Positions 18,177-27,644 are shown, counted from the first letter of the stretch. The stretch is 64,000 bases of DNA from Methylobacterium thuringiense (GCF_022179645.1 NZ_BPRA01000025.1:29102-93101); one strand, 5' to 3'. Program-made: numbers and translations. The notes: generated by a model from the sequence alone, not told the origin.

Positions 18177-19328
18177 ATGGCGCGAGCACATCACACGACC
18201 CGCGATCCGTCCGCGCAAGGCGGTTCCGCGATCTGGACGCTGGCGCTGGGGGTCGCGCTCATCGGCGTCGTCTCATTACCGAGGCGCGGCCGGTCCCGAG
18301 AGGGGGCGAAACCTTCGATCGACGAGGCACCCCGCCAGTTGCCGCCGTCACATACGGGAGGCGATGCGCGCCGGGTCGCCGCGACACAGGGTGAGCGCGG
18401 CCGAGCAGCGGATGGCCCGACGGAGATTCCGGCAAAGGGTTGGAAGGACATCCTCCTGCGCACCTATCGTGACGTGGCCGAGAACCGCATCATGCTGGTC
18501 TCGGCCGGCGTCACGTTCTTTGCGCTGCTCGCCATCTTTCCGGCGGTCGCCGCCCTCGTCTCGATCTACGGGCTCGTCGCCGAAGCCTCGACCATCAACG
18601 ACAACCTCGCCGCGCTCCAGGGCGTGCTGCCCGCTGGCGCCCTCGAGATCGTCGGCGAGCAGGTCAAGCGGCTCAACGAGAAGGGCGACGCCACCCTCGG
18701 CTTCTCCCTGGCGCTCGGCATCGTGCTCTCGGTGTGGAGTGCCAACGGCGGCATGAAGCACGTCTTCGACGCGCTCAACCTCGTCTACAACGAACGCGAG
18801 CGGCGAAACGTCTTCGTCCTCAACCTCGTCTCGCTGAGCTTCACCGCGGGCGCATTGCTGTTCGTCGTAGCGGCATTCGGAGCGATCGTGGTGCTTCCGA
18901 TCGTCTTCAAATTCGTCGGCTTGAGCGAGAGCGCGTGGTGGCTGGCTCTGCTGCGCTGGCCCGCGCTGTTTCTCGTGGTGATCGGCGCGCTGGCGCTGCT
19001 CTACCGCTACGGCCCGAGCCGCGATGCGCCGCGCTGGCGCTGGGTGACGCCGGGCAGCATGCTCGCCGCCTTCCTGTGGCTCGCCGGCTCGCTGCTGTTT
19101 TCCTGGTACGTTTCGAACTTCGGCAAGTACAACCAGACCTATGGATCTCTCGGCGCCGCAATCGGCTTCATGACCTGGATCTGGATCTCGACGATCATCG
19201 TGCTGATGGGTGCCCAGGTGAATGCCGAAATGGAGCATCAGACGGCGAACGACACCACCGTCGGCGACCCTCAGCCGCTCGGGGTTCGCGACGCCCACAT
19301 GGCCGACACCGTCGGCGCCGCGACCTGA
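18177..19328 (+). CDS. YihY/BrkB-family inner-membrane protein
   Basis: This 383-aa protein starts with a ~75-residue cytoplasmic/variable N terminus holding one short hydrophobic segment, then the YihY/UPF0761 domain: DVAENRIMLVSAGVTFFALL, a six-helix core, the central loop LSVWSANGGMKHVFDALNLV, and a terminal IGFMTWIWISTIIVLMGAQV. The family was once called ribonuclease BN in error; its function is not established, with transport suggested. ATG 18177 is chosen because it precedes a plausible N terminus after a GAGGG motif; ATG 18129 is an alternative. The C terminus is short and polar. Confidence 0.88.
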   Translation: MARAHHTTRDPSAQGGSAIWTLALGVALIGVVSLPRRGRSREGAKPSIDEAPRQLPPSHTGGDARRVAATQGERGRAADGPTEIPAKGWKDILLRTYRDVAENRIMLVSAGVTFFALLAIFPAVAALVSIYGLVAEASTINDNLAALQGVLPAGALEIVGEQVKRLNEKGDATLGFSLALGIVLSVWSANGGMKHVFDALNLVYNERERRNVFVLNLVSLSFTAGALLFVVAAFGAIVVLPIVFKFVGLSESAWWLALLRWPALFLVVIGALALLYRYGPSRDAPRWRWVTPGSMLAAFLWLAGSLLFSWYVSNFGKYNQTYGSLGAAIGFMTWIWISTIIVLMGAQVNAEMEHQTANDTTVGDPQPLGVRDAHMADTVGAAT

Positions 19329-19463
19329 CGGCCGACCGGCTGCCTCACAGTCCGCGGCCTCTTTCCCGGTCGGGCTGCGCGCAAGCGCCCGATTGGCCTT
19401 CGCCGACGCACCGGCCTAGAACGGCCTCCGATCGATCGGACCCGTTCGGGAGACCGCACAGAC

Positions 19464-21371
19464 GTGAGCTCATCTACCGTGATCGGACGCCGCCCCTTCC
19501 TGGCCGGCATCCTCGCCACCACGATCGGGAGGAGCGCGGCCTCGGCCGCCGAAGGGGGGGCGGTTTCGTCGGCCCAGGAAGCCCCCGGCACCTGGCGCCA
19601 TGCGCTGACGCTGCTCGGCGACCCGAAATATCCGCCGGACTTCAAGCATTTCGAATATGCCGACCCGGTCGCGCCCAAGGGCGGCCTCGTGCGGCTCGGC
19701 GCGCAGGGCGGCTTCGACAACCTCAATTTCATCGTCAACGGCCTCAAGGGCGACCTCGAGGGCGGGATCACGCAGATCTACGAGACCTTGATGGAGGATT
19801 CGGCCGACGAGCCGTTCTCCTCCTACGGCCAGATCGCCGAGGGCGTGCGCATCGCCGAGGACGGCAAGTCCGTCACCTACCGGCTGCGCCCGCAGGCCAG
19901 GTGGCACGACGGCCAGCCGCTCACCGTCGCGGACGTGATCTGGTCGTTCGAGACCCTGAAGGCCAACAGCCCGTTCTACGCGGCCTATTACCAGAGCGTC
20001 TCGAAGGCCGAGCAGACCGCCGAGCGCGAGGTCACCTTCCGTTTCGACGAGGCCGGCAACCGCGAGTTACCGCAGGTGCTCGGCCAGATGCAGGTGCTGC
20101 CGAAGCACTGGTGGACCGGCAAGGACGCCAGCGGCAAGCCGCGCGATGCGACCCAGACCACACTCGAGATCCCCCTCGGCTCCGGCCCCTATCGCCTCGC
20201 CAAGATCGATGCCGGCCGCAGCGCGGTCTACGAGCGCGTCGACGATTACTGGGGCAAGGACCTGCCCGTGAATCTCGGGCGCAACAACTTCCAGACGGTG
20301 CGCTTCGAGTATTTTCGCGATGGCTCGGTGCTGCTGGAGGCCCTGAAGGGCGATCTCTACGACTTCCGCACCGAGAACGTCGCCCGCAACTGGGCGACCT
20401 CCTACGACGACTTCCCCGCCGTGAAGGAAGGCCGCCTGATCAAGGAGGAATTTCCGGGCCGCGGCACCGGCATCATGCAGGCCTTCGTGTTCAACCTGCG
20501 CCGGGACAAGTTCAAGGACGAGCGCGTGCGCCGGGCCTTCAACCTCGCCATGAACTTCGAGGAGATGAACCGGCAGCTGTTCTACGGACTCTACGGCCGC
20601 ATCGATTCCTACTTCTACGGCTCCGAGCTGGCCTCCTCGCAAGGCCTGCCGGAGGGCGCCGAGAAGGCGCTGCTGGAGGGGCTGAAGGACAAGGTCCCGG
20701 CCAGCGTCTTCACCGAGCGCTACAGGAACCCGGTCAACGACACGCCCGAGGCCGTGCGCGCCAATCTCCGCGAAGCCGTAAAACTGCTGCGCGAGGCCGG
20801 CTACGAGCTCAAGGGCGGCCAGATGGTGAACAAGGCTACGGCTGAGCCGCTGACCGTGGAGTTCCTGGAATTCCAGAACGTGTTCGAGCGGGTGATCCTG
20901 CCGTTTGCCGCGCAGTTGAAGCTCATCGGCATCCAGAGCTCGATCCGGGTGATCGACCAGGCGCAGTACCAGAACCGGATGCGCGGCTACGAGTTCGACA
21001 TCACGACCTCGAACTGGCCGGAATCGCTCTCGCCGGGCAACGAGCAGCGCGAGTTCTGGGGCTCGGCCGCCGCCGACAAGCCGGGCACGCGCAACATCGC
21101 CGGCATCAAGGATCCAGCCGTCGACGCGCTGATCGAGAAGCTGATCTATTCGACCGATCGCGAGAGCCAGATCGCCGCGACCCACGCCCTCGACCGAGTA
21201 TTGCTCGCCCACAACTACGTGCTGCCGCAATGGTCCTCGCCGGTGACGCGGACGATCCACTGGAACCGCTTCTCGCGGCCGGCCGTGCTGCCGAAATACG
21301 GCGGATCGGGCTTCCCCGCGACGTGGTGGTACGACGACAAACTCGCCGCGAAGACCGGGGCGCCGCGTTGA
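19464..21371 (+). CDS. YejA-like extracellular solute-binding protein, copy 1
   Basis: This 635-aa family-5 periplasmic binding protein starts with GTG and carries a twin-arginine signal (GRRPFLAGILATTIGRSAAS). The mature part has the YejA pattern GLVRLGAQGGFDNLNFIVNG near the start, LGSGPYRLAKIDAGRS, and a C-terminal WWYDDKLA motif. YejA homologues bind oligopeptides, including the antibiotic microcin C. It is the first gene of yejA-yejA-yejB. The two YejA-like proteins have the same layout and many shared motifs, so they are tandem paralogues probably presenting different peptides to one permease. Confidence 0.9.
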   Translation: MSSSTVIGRRPFLAGILATTIGRSAASAAEGGAVSSAQEAPGTWRHALTLLGDPKYPPDFKHFEYADPVAPKGGLVRLGAQGGFDNLNFIVNGLKGDLEGGITQIYETLMEDSADEPFSSYGQIAEGVRIAEDGKSVTYRLRPQARWHDGQPLTVADVIWSFETLKANSPFYAAYYQSVSKAEQTAEREVTFRFDEAGNRELPQVLGQMQVLPKHWWTGKDASGKPRDATQTTLEIPLGSGPYRLAKIDAGRSAVYERVDDYWGKDLPVNLGRNNFQTVRFEYFRDGSVLLEALKGDLYDFRTENVARNWATSYDDFPAVKEGRLIKEEFPGRGTGIMQAFVFNLRRDKFKDERVRRAFNLAMNFEEMNRQLFYGLYGRIDSYFYGSELASSQGLPEGAEKALLEGLKDKVPASVFTERYRNPVNDTPEAVRANLREAVKLLREAGYELKGGQMVNKATAEPLTVEFLEFQNVFERVILPFAAQLKLIGIQSSIRVIDQAQYQNRMRGYEFDITTSNWPESLSPGNEQREFWGSAAADKPGTRNIAGIKDPAVDALIEKLIYSTDRESQIAATHALDRVLLAHNYVLPQWSSPVTRTIHWNRFSRPAVLPKYGGSGFPATWWYDDKLAAKTGAPR

Positions 21372-21390
21372 GCCGGCGTCTCGACGGGCT

Positions 21391-21499
21391 CTCCTCCCCC
21401 TTGTGGGGAGGAGTTGGAGGTGGGGGTGGTGCAGAAGGCACCGCAGCACCTCTTTCGGCTCCACCCCCACCCCTACCCCGCCCCACAAGGGGGAGGGGA
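21391..21499. repeat. ~110-bp hairpin repeat, copy A
   Basis: Left arm CTCCTCCCCCTTGTGGGGAG, then GGTGGGGGTGGTGC; right arm CCACCCCCACCCCT, then CCCCACAAGGGGGAGGGGA. The element nearly fills the gap between the two yejA-like genes and its right end directly abuts the GTG of the second one, supplying its purine-rich ribosome-binding region. Related copies are at 26143 and 30486. Confidence 0.85.
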
Positions 21500-23368
21500 G
21501 TGAGGCTGGCCCGGCGCGATCTGCTTGTAGGCGTAGGTGCGCTCGCCGCTTTCGGTGTGCTTCCGAAGGGCTCCCACGCCGCCGAGGTACGGGTAAGCCA
21601 CGGCCTCTCCAGCTTCGGCGACCTGAAATACGCCGCCGATTTTCGCAGCTTCGACTACGTGAACCCCGAGGCTCCGCGCGGCGGCAGCTTCTCGGCGCAG
21701 ATCGTCCAGACCTTCGGCAACCAGGCTTTCGACACCTTCGACACCCTCAACGCCTATGTCTTCCGCGGCAACGGCGCGGCGGGGATGAACCTCGCCTTCG
21801 ACACCCTGATGGTGCGGGCCCTCGATGAGCCGGACGCGCTCTACGGGCTCGTCGCGCGCGCCGTCGAGATCAGCCCGGACGGCCTGACCTACCGCTTCTT
21901 CCTGCGCCCGCAGGCGCATTTTCACGACGGCACCCGGCTGACGGCGAAGGACGCCGCGTTCTCGCTGTCGATCCTGAAGGAGAAGGGCCACCCGACCATC
22001 TCGCAGGTGATCCGCGACATGGTGGAGGCCTCGGCCGAGAACGACGAGACGCTGGTGGTGCGCTTCGCGGCCGGCCGCAGCCGCGACCTGCCGCTGGTGG
22101 TGGCGCAACTGCCGATCTTCTCCGCCGCCTACTTTAACACGCGCGACTTCGAGGAGCCGACGCTGACGGCGCCGCTCGGCTCCGGCCCCTACCGGGTCGG
22201 GCGCATGGAGATCGGCCGCTTCATCGAGCACGAGCGCGTCCCCAACTACTGGGCGGCGGACCTGCCGGTGACGCTCGGCCAGAACAATTTCGACCGGATC
22301 CGCTACGAGTACTTTCGCGACCGGCAGGTGGCGTTCGAGGCCTTCAAGGGCGGCGCCTTCACCTACCGGCAGGAATACACCTCGCGGATCTGGGCGAACG
22401 GCTACGACTTCCCGGCCGTGCGCGAGGGCCGCGTGAAGCGCGACACCCTGCCCGACCTGTCGCCGCCCAACATCCAGGCCTGGTATTTCAACACCCGCCG
22501 CGAGGCGTTTCGCGATCCGCGTATCCGCGAGGCCATCGGGCTCTGCTTCGATTTCCCCTGGACCAATCGCTCGGCGATGTTCGGCGCCTATACCCGCACG
22601 AGTTCGTATTTCGAAAAAACCGACCAGATGGCGAGCGGGCCGCCCTCGGCCGAGGAACTGGCGCTCCTCGAACCGTTGCGCGAGAAACTGCCGGCGTCTT
22701 TCGTGAAGGACGTCTTCGGCGAGCCGTTCACCCTGCCCACGGCCGACGGGACGGGGCAGGACCGGACGTTGCTGGCGCGCGCCGTCGCGCTGCTGAAGGA
22801 GGCCGGCTGCACCCGTGAGGGCGGAACGATCCGCCTGCCCGGCGGCAAGCCGCTGGAATTCGAGTTCCTGGACAACGATTCCCTTTGGGAGCCGATCACC
22901 CAGCCCTTCATCAAGAATCTCGGACTGATCGGCATCAAGGCGAGCCAGCGCATCGTCGACGCCTCGCAGTACCAAGCGCGGATCCGCGACTTCGATTTCG
23001 ATGTCGCCTCCCGCGCCATGGGGGCCGACCCGACGCCCGGCCCCGAGATCCGCGAGGCCTTCGGTGCGCGCTCGGCCGGCATCCCCGGCTCCAACAACCT
23101 CGCCGGAATCGGCGAGCCGGCGATCGACGCGCTGCTCGACCGGATCGCGGGCGCCGCCTCGCGGGCGGAGCTGACCATCGCCTGCCGCGCCCTCGACCGC
23201 GTGCTGCGCGCCGGTCGCTACTGGATCCCGATGTGGTACTCCCCGAACTACAAGCTCGCGGTCTGGGACGTGTTCGGGCATCCGGACACGCCACCGAAAT
23301 ACGCCCTCGGCACCCCGGGCCTGTGGTGGTTCGACGCCGACAAGGCCAAGCGGATCGGTCGGAACTGA
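21500..23368 (+). CDS. YejA-like extracellular solute-binding protein, copy 2
   Basis: This 622-aa paralogue of the preceding gene has a Tat signal, LARRDLLVGVGALAAFGVL, ending near SHA-AEV. The mature protein repeats the family pattern (SFGDLKYAADFRSFDYVNPE, LGSGPYRVGRMEIGRFIEHE, and terminal GLWWFDADKAKR). The frame is open further upstream through the repeat element, but residues encoded there are repeat-derived, so the GTG at 21500 is the sensible start. Its ribosome-binding purines (AAGGGGGAGGGGA) belong to the repeat. The next gene, yejB, begins 13 bp after its stop. Confidence 0.9.
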   Translation: MRLARRDLLVGVGALAAFGVLPKGSHAAEVRVSHGLSSFGDLKYAADFRSFDYVNPEAPRGGSFSAQIVQTFGNQAFDTFDTLNAYVFRGNGAAGMNLAFDTLMVRALDEPDALYGLVARAVEISPDGLTYRFFLRPQAHFHDGTRLTAKDAAFSLSILKEKGHPTISQVIRDMVEASAENDETLVVRFAAGRSRDLPLVVAQLPIFSAAYFNTRDFEEPTLTAPLGSGPYRVGRMEIGRFIEHERVPNYWAADLPVTLGQNNFDRIRYEYFRDRQVAFEAFKGGAFTYRQEYTSRIWANGYDFPAVREGRVKRDTLPDLSPPNIQAWYFNTRREAFRDPRIREAIGLCFDFPWTNRSAMFGAYTRTSSYFEKTDQMASGPPSAEELALLEPLREKLPASFVKDVFGEPFTLPTADGTGQDRTLLARAVALLKEAGCTREGGTIRLPGGKPLEFEFLDNDSLWEPITQPFIKNLGLIGIKASQRIVDASQYQARIRDFDFDVASRAMGADPTPGPEIREAFGARSAGIPGSNNLAGIGEPAIDALLDRIAGAASRAELTIACRALDRVLRAGRYWIPMWYSPNYKLAVWDVFGHPDTPPKYALGTPGLWWFDADKAKRIGRN

Positions 23369-23381
23369 GGACGCGAACCGC

Positions 23382-24485
23382 ATGCTCGCCTATATCGCCC
23401 GTCGCATCGCCCTGATGATCCCGACGATCTTCGGGATCATGCTGATCACCTTCGCGATCATCCAGTTCGCCCCCGGCGGCCCGGTGGAGCGGGTGCTCGC
23501 GCAGATGCAGGGCCAGCAGGAGGGCTCGCTCTCCCGCATCACCGGCGGCCAGGGCGACATGGGCGGCGGCGTGACGCGCGGCGGCAGCGGCGAATCGAAC
23601 TCGAAATACCGCGGCGCGCAGGGGCTCGACCCGGCCTTCATCAAGAAGCTCGAGGTGCAGTACGGCTTCGACAAGCCGGCCCCCGAGCGCTTCGCGAAAA
23701 TGCTCTGGGACTACGTCCGCTTCGATTTCGGAAAGAGCTACTTTCGCGATGTGTCGGTGCTGCAACTGATTAAGGAGAAGCTGCCGGTCTCGATCTCGCT
23801 GGGGCTCTGGATGACGCTGATCTCCTATGCGATCTCCATCCCCCTCGGTATCCGCAAGGCGGTGAAGGACGGGTCGAGCTTCGACATCTGGACGTCGAGC
23901 GTCGTCATCATCGGCTATGCGATCCCGAGCTTCCTGTTCGGCCTGCTGCTGATCATCGTTTTCGCCGGCGGCTCGTTCTTCCAGATCTTTCCGATCCGGG
24001 GGCTCACGTCGGAAAACTTCGACCAGCTCAGCCTCGTCGGCAAGGTCGCCGACTACGCCTGGCACCTCGTGCTGCCGCTCTCCGCCCTGGTGCTCGGCGC
24101 CTTCGCCACCTCGACGCTGCTGACGAAGAACTCGTTCCTCGACGAGATCCGCAAGCAATACGTGATGACGGCGCGGATGAAGGGCCTCACCGAGACGCGG
24201 GTGCTCTACGGCCACGTCTTCCGCAACGCGATGCTGATCGTGATCTCCGGCTTTCCGGGCGCCTTCATCACGGCGTTCTTCACCGGCTCGCTGCTCATCG
24301 AAACGATGTTCTCGCTGGACGGCCTCGGGCTCCTGTCCTTCACCGCGATCATCGGGCGCGACTACCCGATCGTGTTCGCGACCCTCTACATCTTCTCGCT
24401 GATGGGGCTGGCGGTGAACCTGCTGTCGGACCTGATCTACACCTGGATCGATCCGCGCATCGACTTCTCCGCCCGCGCCGCGTGA
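23382..24485 (+). CDS. yejB: Oligopeptide/microcin C ABC permease YejB
   Basis: This 367-aa inner-membrane permease has the N terminus MLAYIARRIALMIPTIFGIM with LITFAIIQFAPGGPVERVLAQ, diagnostic for the DppB/YejB group. A long periplasmic insertion of Gly/Ser-rich sequence (residues ~45-85) is typical of YejB. The coupling EAA-like loop reads ARMKGLTETRVLYGHVFRNA. It closes a three-gene unit with two binding proteins. YejE (second permease) and YejF (ATPase), which normally follow, are absent: downstream comes a palindromic repeat and then unrelated genes. The transporter must obtain those subunits from elsewhere or be inactive. Confidence 0.93.
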   Translation: MLAYIARRIALMIPTIFGIMLITFAIIQFAPGGPVERVLAQMQGQQEGSLSRITGGQGDMGGGVTRGGSGESNSKYRGAQGLDPAFIKKLEVQYGFDKPAPERFAKMLWDYVRFDFGKSYFRDVSVLQLIKEKLPVSISLGLWMTLISYAISIPLGIRKAVKDGSSFDIWTSSVVIIGYAIPSFLFGLLLIIVFAGGSFFQIFPIRGLTSENFDQLSLVGKVADYAWHLVLPLSALVLGAFATSTLLTKNSFLDEIRKQYVMTARMKGLTETRVLYGHVFRNAMLIVISGFPGAFITAFFTGSLLIETMFSLDGLGLLSFTAIIGRDYPIVFATLYIFSLMGLAVNLLSDLIYTWIDPRIDFSARAA

Positions 24486-24515
24486 GCACTGATCTCGGCA
24501 TGGCCGAACCTCCCC

Positions 24516-24608
24516 CGTCATCGCGAGCGCAGCGAAGCAATCCAGGGCGACACCCGCTACGTCGGCCCGTTGGCCCTGGATTGCTTCGGCTTCGCCTCGC
24601 AATGACGG
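24516..24608. repeat. Palindromic REP-like element directly after yejB
   Basis: The left arm CGTCATCGCGAGCGCAGCGA, then AGCAATCCAGGG, pairs imperfectly with the right arm CCCTGGATTGCTTCGGCTTC, then GCCTCGCAATGACGG, around a ~27-nt loop. This CGTCATxGCGAG...CTCGCAATGACG family is widespread in proteobacteria. A degraded half copy lies at 27584-27610. It marks the point where yejE would be expected. Confidence 0.85.
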
Positions 24609-24675
24609 CTGAGCCATTGGCACACCAGGGTTCGAGATCGCCGCGCGGAGCCGTCCTCAGTCGGCAGACCTCGCC

Positions 24676-25182
24676 TTGACGGCTTTACCTCTCGTCATCC
24701 GGCGCGAGCACCCTGACGATGCGCAAGCGATCGAGCGCCTGCACGCCCGCGCCTTCGGCCCCGGCCGCTTCGCCCGCACGGCCTACCGCCTGCGCGAGGG
24801 CGCGGCCGCACTGCCGGAGCTCTGCTTCACCGCGCTCGTCGGGACCTACCTCGTCGGCTCGCTGCGGTTCAGTGCGGCCGAGGCCGGCGGCCGGCCGCTG
24901 CTGGCGCTCGGTCCGATCACCGTCGATCCGAGTTTTGCCAATCGCGGCATCGGCTGCGCCCTCATGCAGGCCGGCCTCGACGCGGCGCGGGCCGGCAGCC
25001 ACGGCCTCGTCATCCTCGTCGGCGACCTGCCGTATTACCGGCGCTTCGGATTTTCGCCCGTGCCGATGGGCCGCCTCGTGCTGCCGGGACCGGTCGATCC
25101 GGCGCGCTTCCTGTGGCTGGCCCTTGCCGAGGGCGGCAGCGACGGCGTTTCGGGGAACGTGAGCGCTGCCCGCGGGCTTTGA
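24676..25182 (+). CDS. GNAT-family N-acetyltransferase
   Basis: This 168-aa predicted acetyltransferase opens with VIRREHPDDAQAIERLHARA; the acetyl-CoA-binding motif A is LLALGPITVDPSFANRGIGC followed by ALM, with the Q/RxxGxG/A loop as NRGIGC. The sequence GDLPYYRRFGFSPVP is the typical YhbS-subgroup C-terminal strand. The start is a TTG at 24676, as no ATG or GTG precedes the domain in frame. The substrate is unknown. It is followed after 28 bp by a hydrolase on the same strand. Confidence 0.85.
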   Translation: MTALPLVIRREHPDDAQAIERLHARAFGPGRFARTAYRLREGAAALPELCFTALVGTYLVGSLRFSAAEAGGRPLLALGPITVDPSFANRGIGCALMQAGLDAARAGSHGLVILVGDLPYYRRFGFSPVPMGRLVLPGPVDPARFLWLALAEGGSDGVSGNVSAARGL

Positions 25183-25210
25183 CCTTCCGAAACGGAAGGA
25201 GCGGACCCGA

Positions 25211-26092
25211 ATGGTGGACATCCGGCACGAGACGGTGCGGGCGAACGGCGTGGACCTTCACGTCGCGCGAGCCGGGCAGGGGCAGCCGCTGGTCCTGCTG
25301 CACGGCTGGCCGGAATTCTGGCTTACCTGGGAGCCGGTGATGCAGCGCCTCGCCGACCGGTTCGACCTCATCGCGCCGGACCTGCGCGGCTTCGGCGCCA
25401 GCGAGAAGCCCGATCCCGGCCCCTCCGATCGGGCCGGCGCCGAGGTCCATGCGGCGGATATCGTCGCGCTGCTCGATGCCCTCGGCCTCGCACGGGCCGG
25501 ACTCGTCGGGCACGACGTCGGCGCTTATGTCGGGCAGGCCCTGGGGCGGTCCGCGCCGGAACGGCTCACCGGTTTGTTCTTCTTCAACTGCCCCTATGCC
25601 GGCATCGGCTCGCGTCTGGCGCAGCCGGAGATGCTGGCCGAGATCTGGTACCAGTCCTTCCACCTCAAGGATTTCGCTGCCACGACGGTCGGCGCCTCGC
25701 GCGAGGGGTGCCGGGCCTATATCGGCCACTTCCTGCAACACTGGGCCGGCGGCAATCCGTCAGCCTTCGACGACGTGATCGAGGCCTTCACCGACAATTT
25801 CATGCTGCCGGGCAACCTGCAGGGCGGGTTCAACTGGTACCGCAGTGCCCAGGAAGGCCGCCTCGCCATGATCCGCGGCGAGAGCCCGAGCCTGCCGCCG
25901 ATCACTGTCCCGACCTGCGTGCGCTGGGGGGATCGCGACCCGCTGTTTCCCTACGCCTGGACCGACCGCCTCGGCGAGTTCTTTGCGGATTTGGACTTGG
26001 CGCCGTTCGAGGGGGCGGGACACTTTCCGCATCGGGAACGGCCGGACGCGGCGGCGGCGGAGATCGCCCGCTTCTTCACGGGGAAGGCGTAG
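25211..26092 (+). CDS. Alpha/beta hydrolase with Asp nucleophile (epoxide hydrolase / haloacetate dehalogenase type)
   Basis: The product is 293 aa. The oxyanion motif HGWPEFW is at residues 31-37 and the nucleophile elbow is GHDVGA, giving Asp102 in place of serine; the catalytic His is His271 in AGHFPHRERPD. An Asp nucleophile with HGWPEFW is characteristic of soluble epoxide hydrolases and fluoroacetate dehalogenases. The ATG has an ideal AGGAG nine bases upstream. Which of the two activities applies cannot be decided by eye; the cap domain (residues ~130-225) would decide it. Confidence 0.88.
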   Translation: MVDIRHETVRANGVDLHVARAGQGQPLVLLHGWPEFWLTWEPVMQRLADRFDLIAPDLRGFGASEKPDPGPSDRAGAEVHAADIVALLDALGLARAGLVGHDVGAYVGQALGRSAPERLTGLFFFNCPYAGIGSRLAQPEMLAEIWYQSFHLKDFAATTVGASREGCRAYIGHFLQHWAGGNPSAFDDVIEAFTDNFMLPGNLQGGFNWYRSAQEGRLAMIRGESPSLPPITVPTCVRWGDRDPLFPYAWTDRLGEFFADLDLAPFEGAGHFPHRERPDAAAAEIARFFTGKA

Positions 26093-26142
26093 CCGCGCAG
26101 CTCATACGGTTTCCAGGTGATCGAAGCGGTCGATGACAGCAC

Positions 26143-26255
26143 CCTCCTCCCCCTTGTGGGCAGGAGGTAGGAGGTGGGGGTGGTGCAGAAGGAGGCGCAA
26201 CGCTCGATCCTGAACCACCCCCACCCCTGGCCCCTCTCCACAAGGGGGAGGGGAA
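26143..26255. repeat. ~110-bp hairpin repeat, copy B
   Basis: Same family as copies A and C: left arm CTCCTCCCCCTTGTGGG, then GAGGTGGGGGTGGTGCAG; right arm ACCACCCCCACCCCTGG, then CCACAAGGGGGAGGGGA. It lies between the hydrolase and the catalase-like gene, about 140 bp upstream of the latter's start. Confidence 0.85.
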
Positions 26256-26392
26256 AAACCGGACGGTCCGATCCAACCGCTGGGAAACGGCCTCACACAG
26301 TCGTGACGGGTCGTCGGCGTACCGAGCGGACGATCCCGGGAACACCGGTCTACAGCCACGGTTCTCTGGAAGAATTCCAGGAGAGACACGGC

Positions 26393-27472
26393 ATGACCAG
26401 CACACCCGTCCGCTACAGGCCGGACGTCGAGGACGTGAAGCCCGACGAGGCGCAGACGATCGAAGGGCTCTGCGAGACCTTCGACACGATCCTCCAGACC
26501 ACGGCGGAGAATGACGGCCACGCGATCCGCTCGGTCCACGCCAAGTCGCACGGCATTCTCGAAGGCACGCTGACGATCGACGCGAACCTGCCGCCGGAGC
26601 TGGCGCAGGGTCTCTTCGCGAAGCCCGGCACCCACACGGTCTTCATGCGGATGTCGACCAATGCGGGCGACATCCTGCCCGACGCCGTCTCCCTCCCGCG
26701 CGGCCTCGCGCTGAAGGTGCTGGACGTTGACGGCGAGCGCCTGCCCGAGGCCGAGGGTACGACGCAGGACTTCGTCATGGTCAACGGCAAAGTGTTTCAG
26801 GCGCCGAACGCGGAAAAGTTCTTGGGCAGCCTCAAGCTCCTGGCGAAGACGACGGACCGGATCGAGGGGGTGAAGGTCGCGGCCTCCACCGTCCTGCGCG
26901 GCGTCAACAAGGCGCTGACGGCGGTGGGCATCGAGAGCCCGACGCTCGGTGCGCTCGGCGGCGCGCCGAACGTCGATCCCCTCGGCGAGACCTATTACAG
27001 CGTCACGCCGTTCCGCTACAGCGACTACATCGCAAAATTCTCCGTCGCGCCGGTCGCGCCCGCTCTGACCGCCCTCACCGGCACCGAGATCGATGCGTCG
27101 GGCCGGCCCGACGCGATCCGCGAAACGGTGCAAGCCGAGATGCGCGGGATCGAGGGCGTCTGGGAGTTCCGGGTCCAGCTCTGTCGCGACCTCGACCGCC
27201 AGCCGCTCGAGGATCCGACGGTGGAGTGGAACGAGGAGGAGGCGCCGTTCCAGCGGGTCGCCACCATCACCGCCCGCCCGCAGGACAGCTGGGACGCCGC
27301 CCAGGTCGACGCCGTGAACGAGCGCATGCGCTTCGGCGTGTGGACGGGGCTCGCCGCCCACCGGCCGTTGGGCAACATCAACCGCGCCCGCAACGCCCCC
27401 TATCGCCATTCCGCGAAGTTTCGGGAGCGCTTCAACGGCTGCCCGATCCACGAGCCGACAGGCGGCGACTGA
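26393..27472 (+). CDS. Catalase-like heme protein (catalase family)
   Basis: This 359-aa protein carries the catalase-like signature IRSVHAKSHGILEGTLTI, in which His49 corresponds to the distal heme histidine. A second typical segment is RMSTNAGDILPDAVSLPRG, then ALKVLDVDGERL. A C-terminal Arg/Tyr region (NRARNAPYRHSAKFRER) may hold the proximal tyrosine. It is shorter than true monofunctional catalases (~480 aa or more), as in the catalase-related peroxidase/SrpA subgroup. The ATG at 26393 has AGGAGAG at good spacing; the longer open frame upstream is repeat-derived. Peroxide-linked oxidation is likely; true catalase activity is uncertain. Confidence 0.82.
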   Translation: MTSTPVRYRPDVEDVKPDEAQTIEGLCETFDTILQTTAENDGHAIRSVHAKSHGILEGTLTIDANLPPELAQGLFAKPGTHTVFMRMSTNAGDILPDAVSLPRGLALKVLDVDGERLPEAEGTTQDFVMVNGKVFQAPNAEKFLGSLKLLAKTTDRIEGVKVAASTVLRGVNKALTAVGIESPTLGALGGAPNVDPLGETYYSVTPFRYSDYIAKFSVAPVAPALTALTGTEIDASGRPDAIRETVQAEMRGIEGVWEFRVQLCRDLDRQPLEDPTVEWNEEEAPFQRVATITARPQDSWDAAQVDAVNERMRFGVWTGLAAHRPLGNINRARNAPYRHSAKFRERFNGCPIHEPTGGD

Positions 27473-27583
27473 CAGGTCGTCATCAGATAGCGTTCGATGC
27501 CGCCCCGCAGCTACCGAGCTTGCGAGGCAGTGTCACAGGGTTGGCTGCTGAGTTCGGCTCTCGTGCGGCTCAAGCGCTGCCGT

Positions 27584-27610
27584 CGTTGCTTCGCTAAGCT
27601 CGCAATGACG
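27584..27610 (+). repeat. Degraded half copy of REP-like element
   Basis: CGTTGCTTCGCTAAGCTCGC followed by AATGACG matches the right arm of the element at 24516-24608. The left arm is barely recognisable (CTTGCGAGGCAGTG near 27519), so this copy can no longer form the full stem. Confidence 0.6.
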
Positions 27611-27644
27611 ATGGGGGATTGGCAGCGATCAACCGGACGTCGTC

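Noticed and set aside
26393-27472. Classification as a true monofunctional catalase
   Set aside because: The protein is about 120 or more residues too short and belongs by motif to the catalase-related subgroup, so katA/katE-type naming is not justified.
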